From Perspicuibacillus lycopersici (GTDB taxonomy: Bacteria; Bacillota; Bacilli; Bacillales; Caldibacillaceae): a DNA stretch of 64,000 bases. Shown piece after piece: positions 52,602-61,425 of the stretch. A program made the position numbers and the translations under genes. The stretch covers positions 1 to 64,000 of the forward strand of contig NZ_JAOUSF010000005.1 of assembly GCF_025660475.1 (NCBI RefSeq). Direction: 5' to 3'. A model generated the notes under the pieces. The model had not been told where the DNA came from. It saw only the letters and a list, made by a program, of their open reading frames with translations, and searched no databases. Positions within the stretch are counted from its first letter, which is position 1. Each line of letters starts with the position of its first letter.

Positions 52602-53444
52602 TCACATTCTGCTTTTGAACCATTCGTCCACTAAATAGATAAAATCTCGTTTTGTCCATAGTAATAATGCGCCTTTTTCTCCATACATCTGGACAAAATC
52701 TTGAAATAGCATATCACCGATAAAATATGCTAAGCGACTATGACCAAAGTTGGAACCGCCAGTTATCGAAAACCATTCTTTATACACAGAACGATTTTCC
52801 GCATTACTATCTTGATAAAATTGATGGATGATTTTGCAACTGTTTTCCTGGGCGAATGATAGCCAAGCTTCACCGTGTAAATCATGGGAAAAATAAATTG
52901 ATGGTTCTTTGTTAGCAATAATTTTTCTAGAAAGATGGGTTGCAGCACCTTCCTGTAACAACCAAGTATACGGATGCTCCCATTGCATCATTTTCCATTC
53001 AAATTGTGTTTGATTGGTGATAATATTATGTGCTGCATGACCAAATTCATGGGCGATTAGCACAAGTAATGGATCCTCTTCACTGCTTAGCTTTTCTAAT
53101 GCAAAGGTGATATTTGGGATTATTTGTCGGTGTGTATAAGCATTGGAACCAAATGCACCAATAATAAGATACACCTGTATTGGAAAATTGATTTGATATT
53201 GATCCTCGTACAGCTTTGAAATCTCTGTGATGTAATTGGCTATATTTTTATGTACCTTTACAATCGAAGGCATGGAATCCTCATATGCTTTAATTGCAGT
53301 TGCTAAGCGTGAATCTAAGTCGGTCGCTTTGCAGTGATAGGTAAAATATTCGTTAAATGCCTCTGGATACTGCTCGTAATATTTTTTAAGCTTTTGGATA
53401 GTTACTTCTTTTGGAAATGCTGGAATTGTATCTGTAATTTGCAT
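52602..53444 (-). CDS. Zinc metallopeptidase-like protein with HEFGH motif
   Basis: A 280-residue soluble protein. LLVLIAHEFGHAAHN gives the HExxH zinc motif (His132, Glu133, His136), and WLLQEGAATHLSRK downstream supplies a likely third ligand Glu165. This arrangement is similar to DUF2268 and YjaZ-type putative Zn-dependent proteases, but assignment to a family is uncertain. No signal peptide. The ATG at 53444 has GAGAGG seven bases upstream. The longer form from 53519 would run into the terminator of the preceding unit, so it is rejected. Confidence 0.7.
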   Translation of the reverse strand: MQITDTIPAFPKEVTIQKLKKYYEQYPEAFNEYFTYHCKATDLDSRLATAIKAYEDSMPSIVKVHKNIANYITEISKLYEDQYQINFPIQVYLIIGAFGSNAYTHRQIIPNITFALEKLSSEEDPLLVLIAHEFGHAAHNIITNQTQFEWKMMQWEHPYTWLLQEGAATHLSRKIIANKEPSIYFSHDLHGEAWLSFAQENSCKIIHQFYQDSNAENRSVYKEWFSITGGSNFGHSRLAYFIGDMLFQDFVQMYGEKGALLLWTKRDFIYLVDEWFKSRM

Positions 53445-53479
53445 GAAGAGTCCTCTCCCTTTTCCCCTTATTATGTATA

Positions 53480-53509
53480 CAAAAAAACGATTACTATGAA
53501 AGCAATCGT
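53480..53509 (-). terminator. Terminator of the TIR-like protein unit
   Basis: On the minus strand ACGATT pairs with AATCGT around an 11-base loop, followed by seven T. It lies just before the zincin gene. Confidence 0.65.
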
Positions 53510-53571
53510 CTGTAAGCATTGAATGAAATAAAAACTGTTATTGTCGCTTAGAAATAAGTGAAGTAGAAAAA

Positions 53572-53745
53572 TTAACCATTAAACTTATACTCAGCTTTTC
53601 TCTTATAAATGACTAAACCAGATTCTTCCTTCCCATTTTTGGAAGGAACAATTCCTTTTACTCCTTTTACCGGTTTTCCGATTTTATAAGCATTTTTTTC
53701 TGGAATATCATTTTTTCCTTTAAATAATTTGGATACACTATTCAT
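53572..53745 (-). CDS. Small lysine-rich protein overlapping the TIR-like gene
   Basis: A 57-residue basic protein: MNSVSKLFKGKNDIPEKNAY, then KIGKPVKGVKGIVPSKNGKE and ESGLVIYKRKAEYKFNG. No family is recognised. The ATG lies eight bases inside the 3' end of the TIR-like gene, and GGGGG is eight bases upstream, within that gene. The overlap implies translational coupling and a linked job. The end of the message is the terminator at 53480-53509. Confidence 0.65.
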   Translation of the reverse strand: MNSVSKLFKGKNDIPEKNAYKIGKPVKGVKGIVPSKNGKEESGLVIYKRKAEYKFNG

Positions 53746-54754
53746 GATTAATACCCCCAAATAGGTAATGAATGGCCTTCATTAAGTCATGATTGGCAAG
53801 AAAGATGTGATCAATATCTGCATCTAATAATTTTTTCCTTCCGGTGATGGATATTGTAATGACTAAATGCTTTTCAATAGGATAACAAAATACGTATTTA
53901 TTATCAATATATTGATTTCTTAGTAAAACTTGTTCTTCATTTTTTAAAAAACAATCTACAACAATAATTTTTTCATCTTCATTTCTGCCATCGTTTATGT
54001 TAAATGGAAAAAATTTGTTTCGACCGTCATTTCCAGCAATTTGCCTTAATCCGTCGGTTTGCTCTGCCTTATATATACCAATTCCTTCAATTGAGTAAGA
54101 ATCCGGTGTAGAAAAGGCATTCCAAAGTCCTTCAAATAAATACTCATATTGCTTTGTAGGATCTGCTAGTAATTCCTTTGTTAATTTTCGTAAAAAACGA
54201 ATGAGCGCATAATCTTCATCCATCTTCGTTTGAACCTTTTCCAATTCTTTTGCAGGATCCTGAAAAACATGCTTTTTTTGTATTACATGTTTAATATGAC
54301 TGCAAGCAACATTTACTGCTGCATGTAAATTACCATCGGTTCGCTGCTCGTATATTAGAACTGTTAAACCAGATAAATCCGTCGGGATATGGTAACCATC
54401 TACTGGATTACCATCAAATTCTTTTGGAACGGAACTAGGAATGATACAAAAAACTCGTCCTCGTCCTAATCTTCCCCAAAATAACCCCATTTCAAACAAA
54501 GTATTATCCCTAGTTGCAAAATATAGCTTATTACGCATAAGCACAAGATCGTCCGGAGAAAATATAAATACCGCAAAATCACTTCTATTTAAGTGTTGTT
54601 CAATATTTTCCATTGGATAATCCATTACATGAAAGACTCCTGCTGACCAAGGTGTAACTTCTGCATGAAAAGAAAGTAATTCGTGTACAGCATCTACATA
54701 TTTTATCGCTTCTCTAGATGAACCAATAAACACTCTTGGTTTCACTTGTGTCAT
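53738..54754 (-). CDS. TIR-like domain protein with C-terminal sensor-like domain
   Basis: A 338-residue protein. Residues 6-140 fit the TIR-like fold of the CAP12/Pycsar effector group (PF10137): RVFIGSSREAIKYVDAVHEL, FAVFIFSPDDL, RDNTLFEMGLFWGRLGRGRV and FCIIP. Glu88 in NTLFEMG is at the place of the catalytic Glu of NAD-cleaving TIR proteins. A linker helix (about 165-200) leads to a C-terminal domain (about 200-338) with IEGIGIYK, KYVFCYPIEKHLVITISITG and a final helix, which could be GAF-like. GGAGG is four bases before the ATG. The next gene overlaps by eight bases. Confidence 0.72.
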   Translation of the reverse strand: MTQVKPRVFIGSSREAIKYVDAVHELLSFHAEVTPWSAGVFHVMDYPMENIEQHLNRSDFAVFIFSPDDLVLMRNKLYFATRDNTLFEMGLFWGRLGRGRVFCIIPSSVPKEFDGNPVDGYHIPTDLSGLTVLIYEQRTDGNLHAAVNVACSHIKHVIQKKHVFQDPAKELEKVQTKMDEDYALIRFLRKLTKELLADPTKQYEYLFEGLWNAFSTPDSYSIEGIGIYKAEQTDGLRQIAGNDGRNKFFPFNINDGRNEDEKIIVVDCFLKNEEQVLLRNQYIDNKYVFCYPIEKHLVITISITGRKKLLDADIDHIFLANHDLMKAIHYLFGGINHE

Positions 54755-54789
54755 AGTTCCTCCATCAATTACGGAATATTTCCTTTTTT

Positions 54790-54801
54790 ACAATTATACC
54801 A
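54790..54801 (-). promoter_or_regulatory. Extended -10 promoter of the TIR-like unit
   Basis: The minus strand reads TGG-TATAAT (TATAAT at 54798-54793), an extended -10 element. No good -35 is present, which is usual for this type. It lies 39 bases before the ATG. Confidence 0.5.
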
Positions 54802-54855
54802 TATATACTATCAACGAGTTATAAGCCTTTTGTACTAAGTTTAGCGACAATTCAT

Positions 54856-54892
54856 AGAGAAAAAACCGTGAACATAATGAAGCTTCACGGTT
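54856..54892 (-). terminator. Terminator overlapping the end of the MFS gene
   Basis: On the minus strand AACCGTGAA pairs with TTCACGGTT around an 11-base loop, followed by six T. The first arm lies in the last codons and stop of the MFS gene. Confidence 0.8.
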
Positions 54893-56153
54893 CTTCGTTA
54901 GCATATTCAATAGTATTTGTTCCGTTTACTAGTGGTTTACCTGCTTCTACTAGTACTTTACTTGCCAGTAAGAAAAATCCTTGGATAAATAATAAAGTTC
55001 CTGTAATAACTAGTAACCATTCAATTGCAATAATATCAGCAATTGGTCCAAATACTAGCATCCCGATTGGCATCATCGATGTTGATATCATACTTAATAC
55101 TCCAAAAACTCGACCGAGATAATCTCCCTCTACTTTTTCTTGGAGTAACACGGTGGCAGGTGTATTAAATATTGGCATCGCAATCCCTACGATTCCCATA
55201 AAAATTAAATAAAGCCAAAAATTAAAGGTAATCGCACCTAGTGCAAATGTACAGATTCCAAACAGTAATGCTGCTAATGTCATCGTATGGATTTTATTGC
55301 GAAATCCTCCCCAAGCAGCAATTATTCCGCCACCTATCATCATTCCGATAGAAAAAATAATTTCAATTGCCGTTAATCGCCATATCTCATCTCCAAAGGT
55401 TCTTGTAACTTGGAGTGGGGTTAAAAATGCTGCTGGTGCTGTTAGCAAAAAGAAAACCGCAAAAAACAGGAAAAAACGTTTTAAAAATGCATGATGGCCA
55501 ATATATTGAAAGCCTTTTTTCATATCACTAAAATAGCTAGTGGTTTGCTGCTGTTGTGCCTTATGATGTGCTGGTGCTTTGACAAAAAGAAGTAATATAC
55601 CAACGCCAATTATTGCCGTAATTACATCAATAAAAAATATCATTTCGATTGGTGCGAATGTTAATAGTGCTCCGCTTAGCATTGGGGAAACAAGCATGAC
55701 AAGTGCTTGGATACTCCCGTTTGCACCATTCACCTTTGTCAGTTTATCTTCTGGAACTAGCTGGGGAATAAATGCACCAACTGCAGGTGTTTGAACACCT
55801 GTTCCTAATGCACGGATGGCTGATATGGCAAAAAGAAGCCAAAATGAATCATAGCCTAATAAAAATAAACCAGCTAAAATAAGGGTTACTAATGCAATGA
55901 TAGAGTCTGAAAAAATAATTAGGAATCTCCTATTGTAGCGATCTGCCCAAACACCGGCAAAAGGAGAGAGAAAAAAGGATGGAAGAAAGCCACATACGAT
56001 GTATATAGTCATCATCATTCCAGATTGTGTTTGAATGGTTATGTACCACATTATGGCATACTGTACTAAAGAGGAGCCGAACAAAGAGATCGTTTGGCTG
56101 CCTAAAAAAAGGATAATGTTCTTTTTCCATGGATGTAATGCTGCCGATTTCAA
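54885..56153 (-). CDS. MFS transporter, DHA3-type drug exporter-like
   Basis: A 422-residue permease with twelve hydrophobic segments. PFAGVWADRYNRRFLIIFSD is the MFS loop 2-3 motif; GLFLLGYDSFWLLFAISAIR and GSIQALVMLVSPMLSGALLT follow. Length and texture match the macrolide-efflux (MefA/MdfA-like DHA3) group; substrate unproven. The first codon is TTG (with AGGGA about ten bases upstream), overlapping the stop of the GNAT gene by four bases, so translation is coupled. A terminator ends the unit. Confidence 0.82.
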   Translation of the reverse strand: MKSAALHPWKKNIILFLGSQTISLFGSSLVQYAIMWYITIQTQSGMMMTIYIVCGFLPSFFLSPFAGVWADRYNRRFLIIFSDSIIALVTLILAGLFLLGYDSFWLLFAISAIRALGTGVQTPAVGAFIPQLVPEDKLTKVNGANGSIQALVMLVSPMLSGALLTFAPIEMIFFIDVITAIIGVGILLLFVKAPAHHKAQQQQTTSYFSDMKKGFQYIGHHAFLKRFFLFFAVFFLLTAPAAFLTPLQVTRTFGDEIWRLTAIEIIFSIGMMIGGGIIAAWGGFRNKIHTMTLAALLFGICTFALGAITFNFWLYLIFMGIVGIAMPIFNTPATVLLQEKVEGDYLGRVFGVLSMISTSMMPIGMLVFGPIADIIAIEWLLVITGTLLFIQGFFLLASKVLVEAGKPLVNGTNTIEYANEEP

Positions 56154-56686
56154 AATTTCACGTCCCTATCTATTTTTACTTCATTATTTTTTAAAACACT
56201 ATATATGTCATAGTAATTCCCGAAAATATAATCTTCTCGCTCTTTCTGCATTCCAATTTTTTCTGCTACACGAACGGATGCTATGTTTCCAGTTTTAATG
56301 ATACTAATGAATCGGTCTTTTTCTAATTCCTTAAACCCATACGTTCTACATACACTTGCCGCTTCAGTAGCATAACCATATCCCCAAAATTTCCTTTGAA
56401 TATGATAACCAATTTCTATTTCTGTGCGGTCAATGAACTGTTGTTTTACTAATCCACAATCGCCAATGCATTCCCCTGTATCCTGTAAACAAACCGCCCA
56501 TAGTCCAAAACCATCTTCTTTATAGCGCTTTTGATTATTTTTTATCCATTCCTTTGTTTTCTCTTGAGAAAATGGAGCGGGATAAAATTTCATAGCCTCT
56601 GGATCTGAAAAAATTTCGTATAAGCTCGGAAAGTCATCGTCGATAAACTCTCGTAAAAATAATCGTTTCGTTTGAAGCGTAGTCAT
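56150..56686 (-). CDS. RimJ/RimL-type GNAT acetyltransferase
   Basis: A 178-residue GNAT protein: LQTKRLFLREFIDDDFPSLY, EIGYHIQRKFWGYGYATEAA and NIASVRVAEKIGMQKEREDY are the RimJ/RimL hallmarks. The acetyl-CoA loop has RKFWGYGYA. It may modify a ribosomal protein or a small amine such as an antibiotic. The gene overlaps the start of an MFS exporter, which suggests a detoxification pair but does not prove it. The ATG has AGGGAGGG upstream. Confidence 0.85.
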   Translation of the reverse strand: MTTLQTKRLFLREFIDDDFPSLYEIFSDPEAMKFYPAPFSQEKTKEWIKNNQKRYKEDGFGLWAVCLQDTGECIGDCGLVKQQFIDRTEIEIGYHIQRKFWGYGYATEAASVCRTYGFKELEKDRFISIIKTGNIASVRVAEKIGMQKEREDYIFGNYYDIYSVLKNNEVKIDRDVKF

Positions 56687-56831
56687 TGTTCATCCCTCCC
56701 TTCAATATATACTTGGTATTCTCTAGCGTAGACAATGAAGAGGATAATTAGACAGAATAAATGACTCCTGCTATAGAAGTCATTTCTGTAATACACACTT
56801 ATTTTTTATAAAACAATCGATAAACGTTTAT

Positions 56832-57170
56832 TTACCATATTTCTTTTGCTTTTTCTAAAGTAGTTAATTGAACCATACCCTTTTGTAACGATGTTGGGCA
56901 AAGACTATTGTATTCTTTAATTTTTTTATTTATGACTTTAATCTCATCCTCGGTTGTAGCAGTCTCCAGTAATGCCGCAATCTCTTTTCGCAATTTAATC
57001 CACTGTGGGACATAGCCTGCATCTTTTGCCTTTTGTTGAAAATTTTGAAACAGGTCTCGCTGTAAGTATTCCTTCGGTAATGGTTTTCCCATTCCTTTTC
57101 CTTTATAATTATCCTTTTCGCCTGCCGACTCTAAAATATCCCCGATTAAATCATTATAATGATTCGACAT
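56832..57170 (-). CDS. DUF1992 (DnaJ-homologue C28-type) domain protein
   Basis: A 112-residue protein: HYNDLIGDILESAGEKDNYK, GKGMGKPLPKEYLQRDLFQN and KDAGYVPQWIKLRKEIAALL. This is the DUF1992 domain, shared with the human DNAJC28 region; its function is unknown. The ATG at 57170 follows GGGGTGGG; an ATG two codons earlier lies too close to that site, and the longer form from 57221 has none. Confidence 0.85.
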   Translation of the reverse strand: MSNHYNDLIGDILESAGEKDNYKGKGMGKPLPKEYLQRDLFQNFQQKAKDAGYVPQWIKLRKEIAALLETATTEDEIKVINKKIKEYNSLCPTSLQKGMVQLTTLEKAKEIW

Positions 57171-57342
57171 TTCCATCCCACCCCTATTTTGTTTATTCTC
57201 TAGTATCAAGCGTCTATTCACAAGAACATTACCCGAGTAATTCCGACTTATTGCAAAAACAATAAAATTTTAGAAATATCTATTTTATTATACAATGTTT
57301 CTACAATACTACATAGATATTAGTATTTATTTGAAAAAATTA

Positions 57343-59181
57343 TTACGAAAATGGGTATAGAAATGGAATGACAATCATCATGACAATAAACATAATAAAA
57401 ATTAACGGAAAACCAGCTCGGAAGAAATCCATAAACTTATAATTACCAGCAGTCATGACTAACGCATTTGTTGGCGAAAATGGAGTAGTGAATGATAAAC
57501 CTGCCGCAGCTGCGACAGCCATTACAAACGGATATGGACTAACCCCAATTTCCATTGCTGCATTCATTGCAATCGGTGCAAATAATACTGCTGTAGCGGT
57601 TGTACTAATAAATTGGCCAAAAATGGTGGTCACTAAATAAATTCCTGCTAATACACCTAATGGTCCAAATCCCCCTAAAAGATTGATCATCGTATTCGAA
57701 ATAACCGACATTCCTCCGGTTTTTTCAAGCGCTGTTCCCATTGGTAACATGGAAGCGATCAAAATAATAATTTCCCAATTAATTTGACTATAGGCATCAT
57801 CCATATTCCGTAAGCATCCAGTAAAGATCATAAGTACTGCTGCAATCGAGACAGATACTACCGTTGGTAAAATATCAAATACCATAAAGAAAACCATAAA
57901 TAATAAAATAGCGGCTGCAATATGCGCTTTTCCGTTAGCTGTAGCGATACTTGCATACTCTTTTGGTTGTCCGACTACTACCACTTCACTTGTATCCTTC
58001 GTAAGAAACTCGATTTCTTCCCATGTACCTTGTACTAAAAGTGCATCCCCGAAACGAAGGCGAACATCCGAAATATCCTCCAAAATGAAGGTTCCTTTAC
58101 GATTAATTCCGATAATATTCAATTGGTATTTTTCACGAAAACCTGATTTCATTACAGTTTCATTTATTAGCTTAGAATTAGGGTTCAATAATACTTCTGC
58201 TATCCCAATTTCTCTAGATACGAACTTTTCATTATCACTATGTGGTTCAATTTCTAATTGATAATCAAAAGCAAATTTCGCAATTTGTGTAGGTGATCCT
58301 TGAATAAATAAAATATCATTGGCATGGATAATACTATTTGGTCCCGCCATTTCTTGGTATGTATTTGGTAATAAATGTAATCCTTCATTATTTTTTCGTT
58401 CAATTTTTAAGATAATAAGATGATAGCGAAAAGGTAAATTTAATTCACTTAGCGATTGATTTACTATTGGTGAAACTTCAGTCACCTTTACGCGGTGTAA
58501 ATTCTCGGTTAAATGATATCGTGACATTAGTTTACTTGGACTAGATGAATGATTAGTAGGAGCTTGTTTTTTGTTATCCTCTGGCAACAAGCGATTTCGA
58601 ACGACTAATAAATACGTAATCCCAACAATAAATGCAATGATTCCTAAAGGAGTTATGCTAAAAAATCCTAATTTTTGATAGCCAGAATCTACAAGAATTT
58701 GACTGACAATTAAATTAGTCGGTGTAGAAATTAATGTCATCAATCCAGATAAATTACTAGCAAAAGCCAGTGGTATTAGAAATTTTGATGCACTAATGTT
58801 CATACGCATCGCGATACTAATCACAATTGGTAGTAAAATAGCAATCGTTCCGGTATTACTGATAAAAGAGCCAACAATTGCGACCACTAGTAGAAGTAAA
58901 ACAAATAATCTTGTCTCATTTTTATTGGAATAGAGTAATAATAATTGTCCTGCCTTTTGCGCTAATCCAGTTCTGACAACGCCGCCACTGACAATAAAAA
59001 GACCTGCAAGCATAATAACAGTAGTATTAGAGAATCCTGCAAATGCCTCGGATGGCTCTAATATTCCTAATACAGTTAATGTTAACAAGGCTATTATCGC
59101 GACTAGATCTGTTCGGATTCGACCATTGATAAATAATGCAATAGACAAACTTAAAATAAGTAAAGTAATAGTTAGTTCCAT
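57343..59181 (-). CDS. SLC13-type permease with two TrkA-C domains
   Basis: A 612-residue membrane protein. Hydrophobic segments fill residues 1-190 and 425-612; between them lie two TrkA-C (RCK_C) domains (residues about 220-300 and 310-390). The halves carry ANLSGLMTLISTPTNLIVSQ-type and SFTTPFSPTNALVMTAGNYK-type hairpin motifs with the conserved SxxTPTN and PFSPTN. E. coli YfbS (610 residues) has the same build; such proteins move sulfate or dicarboxylates with sodium. The actual ion is unknown. AAGGAAG precedes the ATG. It is a single gene. Confidence 0.88.
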   Translation of the reverse strand: MELTITLLILSLSIALFINGRIRTDLVAIIALLTLTVLGILEPSEAFAGFSNTTVIMLAGLFIVSGGVVRTGLAQKAGQLLLLYSNKNETRLFVLLLLVVAIVGSFISNTGTIAILLPIVISIAMRMNISASKFLIPLAFASNLSGLMTLISTPTNLIVSQILVDSGYQKLGFFSITPLGIIAFIVGITYLLVVRNRLLPEDNKKQAPTNHSSSPSKLMSRYHLTENLHRVKVTEVSPIVNQSLSELNLPFRYHLIILKIERKNNEGLHLLPNTYQEMAGPNSIIHANDILFIQGSPTQIAKFAFDYQLEIEPHSDNEKFVSREIGIAEVLLNPNSKLINETVMKSGFREKYQLNIIGINRKGTFILEDISDVRLRFGDALLVQGTWEEIEFLTKDTSEVVVVGQPKEYASIATANGKAHIAAAILLFMVFFMVFDILPTVVSVSIAAVLMIFTGCLRNMDDAYSQINWEIIILIASMLPMGTALEKTGGMSVISNTMINLLGGFGPLGVLAGIYLVTTIFGQFISTTATAVLFAPIAMNAAMEIGVSPYPFVMAVAAAAGLSFTTPFSPTNALVMTAGNYKFMDFFRAGFPLIFIMFIVMMIVIPFLYPFS

Positions 59182-59263
59182 TTTCTGCTTCCTTCTTTTA
59201 AAAATTTCCCTTGTTTATTTTACCAAAAAAACTTCCTGTATTCTTGTTAAATATTGAACAATC

Positions 59264-59288
59264 TAGAAAAAGGATGGTAAACCATCCT
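59264..59288 (-). terminator. Terminator of the small protein gene at 59294
   Basis: On the minus strand AGGATGGT pairs with ACCATCCT around TT, followed by TTTTTC. Confidence 0.8.
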
Positions 59289-59293
59289 CTATC

Positions 59294-59443
59294 CTATCCA
59301 TTTTCACCAATCTTACCTCTTCCGAAGCTTTTTGGATCAGTGGGTTGTCCTTCCTGGCGTATCCGTTTGCTTTTTTGATTGTCTCCGATATTTTTTGAAG
59401 TAGTCGTTTTTGGTAATTGCGCTAATTCTTTCCCATGCGGCAT
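59294..59443 (-). CDS. Small polar protein of unknown function, possibly spore-associated
   Basis: A 49-residue frame: MPHGKELAQLPKTTTSKNIG, then DNQKSKRIRQEGQPTDPKSF and GRGKIGENG. It is rich in Lys, Gly, Gln and Asn and lacks Cys, Trp and membrane segments, like many minor spore proteins, but I do not recognise the family. AGGGGGT lies seven bases before the ATG and a terminator follows the stop, so expression is likely. Confidence 0.6.
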   Translation of the reverse strand: MPHGKELAQLPKTTTSKNIGDNQKSKRIRQEGQPTDPKSFGRGKIGENG

Positions 59444-59614
59444 TATCGCACCCCCTATTTTTATTTTTTGTCTTTCTGTCTTTTATTATCCAAACATATG
59501 CAGTCTTAGAGTTGTTCCGCTGTATTTGAAATTATTTCCGTTCCTTTTTGCGCGTTTTTTTCGCTTAAATAGTACATACTTTTCCTAGAAGCATCATTTA
59601 TGGAGGAAAAAATT

Positions 59615-59866
59615 ATGGACCAAGTATATCGAAATTCTATTACGGTAAAAGACAATAATGGGGAAGAAAAAACGTATATTGTAGAAGCGATGTTTGAATT
59701 GAATGGTGAAGAATATGCCTTAATCCAGCATGAGGAAGCAATGGCTTTGATGAAAATGGAACAACAGGATGGTCAGCAATATTTAGTTGGTGTAGAAAAT
59801 CCTGACACCCGGGAATTTATTTTAGATGCATATCAAATAGCTGTGGAAGCTAATCCTGCGGACTAA
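59615..59866 (+). CDS. DUF1292 protein, YrzB-like
   Basis: An 83-residue acidic protein: RNSITVKDNNGEEKTYIVEA, MFELNGEEYALIQHEE and REFILDAYQIAVE. This is the DUF1292/YrzB family, common in Firmicutes and of unknown function. GGAGG lies nine bases before the ATG at 59615; the ATG at 59600 forms part of that site. B. subtilis yrzB stands beside yrrK and yrzL; those genes are absent here, so this is a paralogue or a moved copy. Confidence 0.78.
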   Translation: MDQVYRNSITVKDNNGEEKTYIVEAMFELNGEEYALIQHEEAMALMKMEQQDGQQYLVGVENPDTREFILDAYQIAVEANPAD

Positions 59867-59970
59867 TGTTAATAATAAGTTGATGTTCGATTGTTTTAGG
59901 AGATTGCAATTGACAGGAAATTTGCTATAGAAAAAATTGTAAAACGAAATTATGGGAGGAATTCAAGTAT

Positions 59971-60129
59971 ATGAAGAAACAACAAACAAAAACGAATGCA
60001 ACGATCGCACCTGGAATCGACAATGATGAAGAATTAGAAACAAAGGCTTCCCAAGATGAGAAGCAATCTGGCGAATATACCGAGGTAACAACTCTATCTT
60101 TGGATGAGTATGATCCTAGTAGTAACTAA
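59971..60129 (+). CDS. Small acidic protein of unknown function
   Basis: A 52-residue frame: MKKQQTKTNATIAPGIDNDE, ELETKASQDEKQSGEYTEVT and TLSLDEYDPSSN. GGGAGG lies before the ATG with a good distance. It has no membrane segment and no recognised domain. No terminator is evident; the next gene starts 200 bases on. Confidence 0.55.
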   Translation: MKKQQTKTNATIAPGIDNDEELETKASQDEKQSGEYTEVTTLSLDEYDPSSN

Positions 60130-60329
60130 TTTTTTAGAGTGGATAATGCATTAAGTATCTTTTTTTGTATTAATCTAGGTACTCCTTTAACGTAAGCATA
60201 AACCTTGGAATACATTTCAAAAAAATGAAAGCAATGTCGATCATGAAAGAAATTGTTTTCAACAATAACGAAATGATTTATTGTTATAATATATTGAGCA
60301 AGGCTAAACAAGGTTAAAGGAGTTTATCA

Positions 60330-61370
60330 ATGGAAGCAAAAAAATTAAAAATCCCTGAACAAAAGAATGCCACTGCCCTCGCCCCAACTCTCCGATGGGC
60401 TTTAGGGGTTGGATTTACTTTTGTTCTTGCATTCTTTGGATTTCTTTTTGCATATTTACCAGGATTTGATCACGTAGGTCAAATGGCATCCGCAATTGTT
60501 CTTGCAATTATTTACCGTCAATTTTTCGGATATCCTGAAGCAATTCGGAAAGGCATCACCTTTTCATCGAAAAAATTATTACGTTTTGCGATAATTTTAT
60601 ATGGTTTAAAATTAAATATGGATATCATTTTTCAGGATGGATTAATGTTACTTGTACGAGATGCCGGAGTTATTACCTTTGCCATTTTATTAATGATGTG
60701 GCTAGCAAAATTATTACGAGCAGATAAACAAATTGCTATTTTAGCTGGTATCGGAACAGGCGTTTGCGGTGCTGCTGCAATAGCTGCGGTTGCACCAATA
60801 CTGAAAACAAAAGATGAAGATACGGCTATCGGTGTTGCGATGATAGCTTTAGTAGGAACAATCTTTTCGGTTGCTTACACGATTTTACGCCCGATATTAC
60901 CACTTAGTTCGATTGAATATGGGATTTGGTCGGGGTTAAGCTTACACGAGCTGGCACATGTAGCATTAGCTGCCGCTCCAGCCGGTGAAGCTGCACTTGC
61001 TGTGGGGTTATTGGCGAAACTAGGAAGAGTATTCCTATTGATTCCATTAAGCCTTCTACTTATCTTCCTAATGAATCGAAGGAAACATATACAGAAGGAT
61101 AGAGCAGCAAAAATAGATTTTCCTTGGTTTTTACTAGGCTTTATTTTCATGAGTCTGTTCGGAAGTTATATCAATGGAAACTACGTACATATATCCGGTC
61201 ATTGGATGAGTGGAATTGCAACATTTACCAGCTGGTGTTTAACAGCTGCAATGGTTGGACTTGGCTTAAACATTAGCCTTCATGATTTACGAACAAAAGC
61301 ATGGAGACCTCTGCTTGCCTTAATTATTACTTCGTTATGCTTAAGTTTTGCCGTACTTTTTATTGTTTAG
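60330..61370 (+). CDS. YeiH-family putative sulfate exporter
   Basis: A 346-residue membrane protein with about ten hydrophobic segments. GHVGQ..GQMASAIVLAIIYRQ in outline, ILYGLKLNMDIIF, GIGTGVCGAAAIAAVAPILK and MVGLGLNISLHDLRTKAWRP are typical of the YeiH family (UPF0324). Function is inferred from distant relation to sulfate exporters. AAAGGAG lies nine bases before the ATG. It is transcribed alone and ends at a good terminator. Confidence 0.88.
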   Translation: MEAKKLKIPEQKNATALAPTLRWALGVGFTFVLAFFGFLFAYLPGFDHVGQMASAIVLAIIYRQFFGYPEAIRKGITFSSKKLLRFAIILYGLKLNMDIIFQDGLMLLVRDAGVITFAILLMMWLAKLLRADKQIAILAGIGTGVCGAAAIAAVAPILKTKDEDTAIGVAMIALVGTIFSVAYTILRPILPLSSIEYGIWSGLSLHELAHVALAAAPAGEAALAVGLLAKLGRVFLLIPLSLLLIFLMNRRKHIQKDRAAKIDFPWFLLGFIFMSLFGSYINGNYVHISGHWMSGIATFTSWCLTAAMVGLGLNISLHDLRTKAWRPLLALIITSLCLSFAVLFIV

Positions 61371-61388
61371 AAACAAGCATTGGAATAT

Positions 61389-61425
61389 AATAGCCTCCTT
61401 TTAACTAACTGGAGGCTATTTTTTT
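61389..61425. terminator. Terminator of yeiH, shared with the convergent dinB gene
   Basis: AATAGCCTCC pairs with GGAGGCTATT around a 12-base loop, followed by a T run. Confidence 0.85.

Noticed and set aside
53446..53519. Longer start for the zincin gene
   Set aside because: It would place the terminator of the TIR-like unit inside the coding region and has no ribosome binding site; ATG 53444 does.
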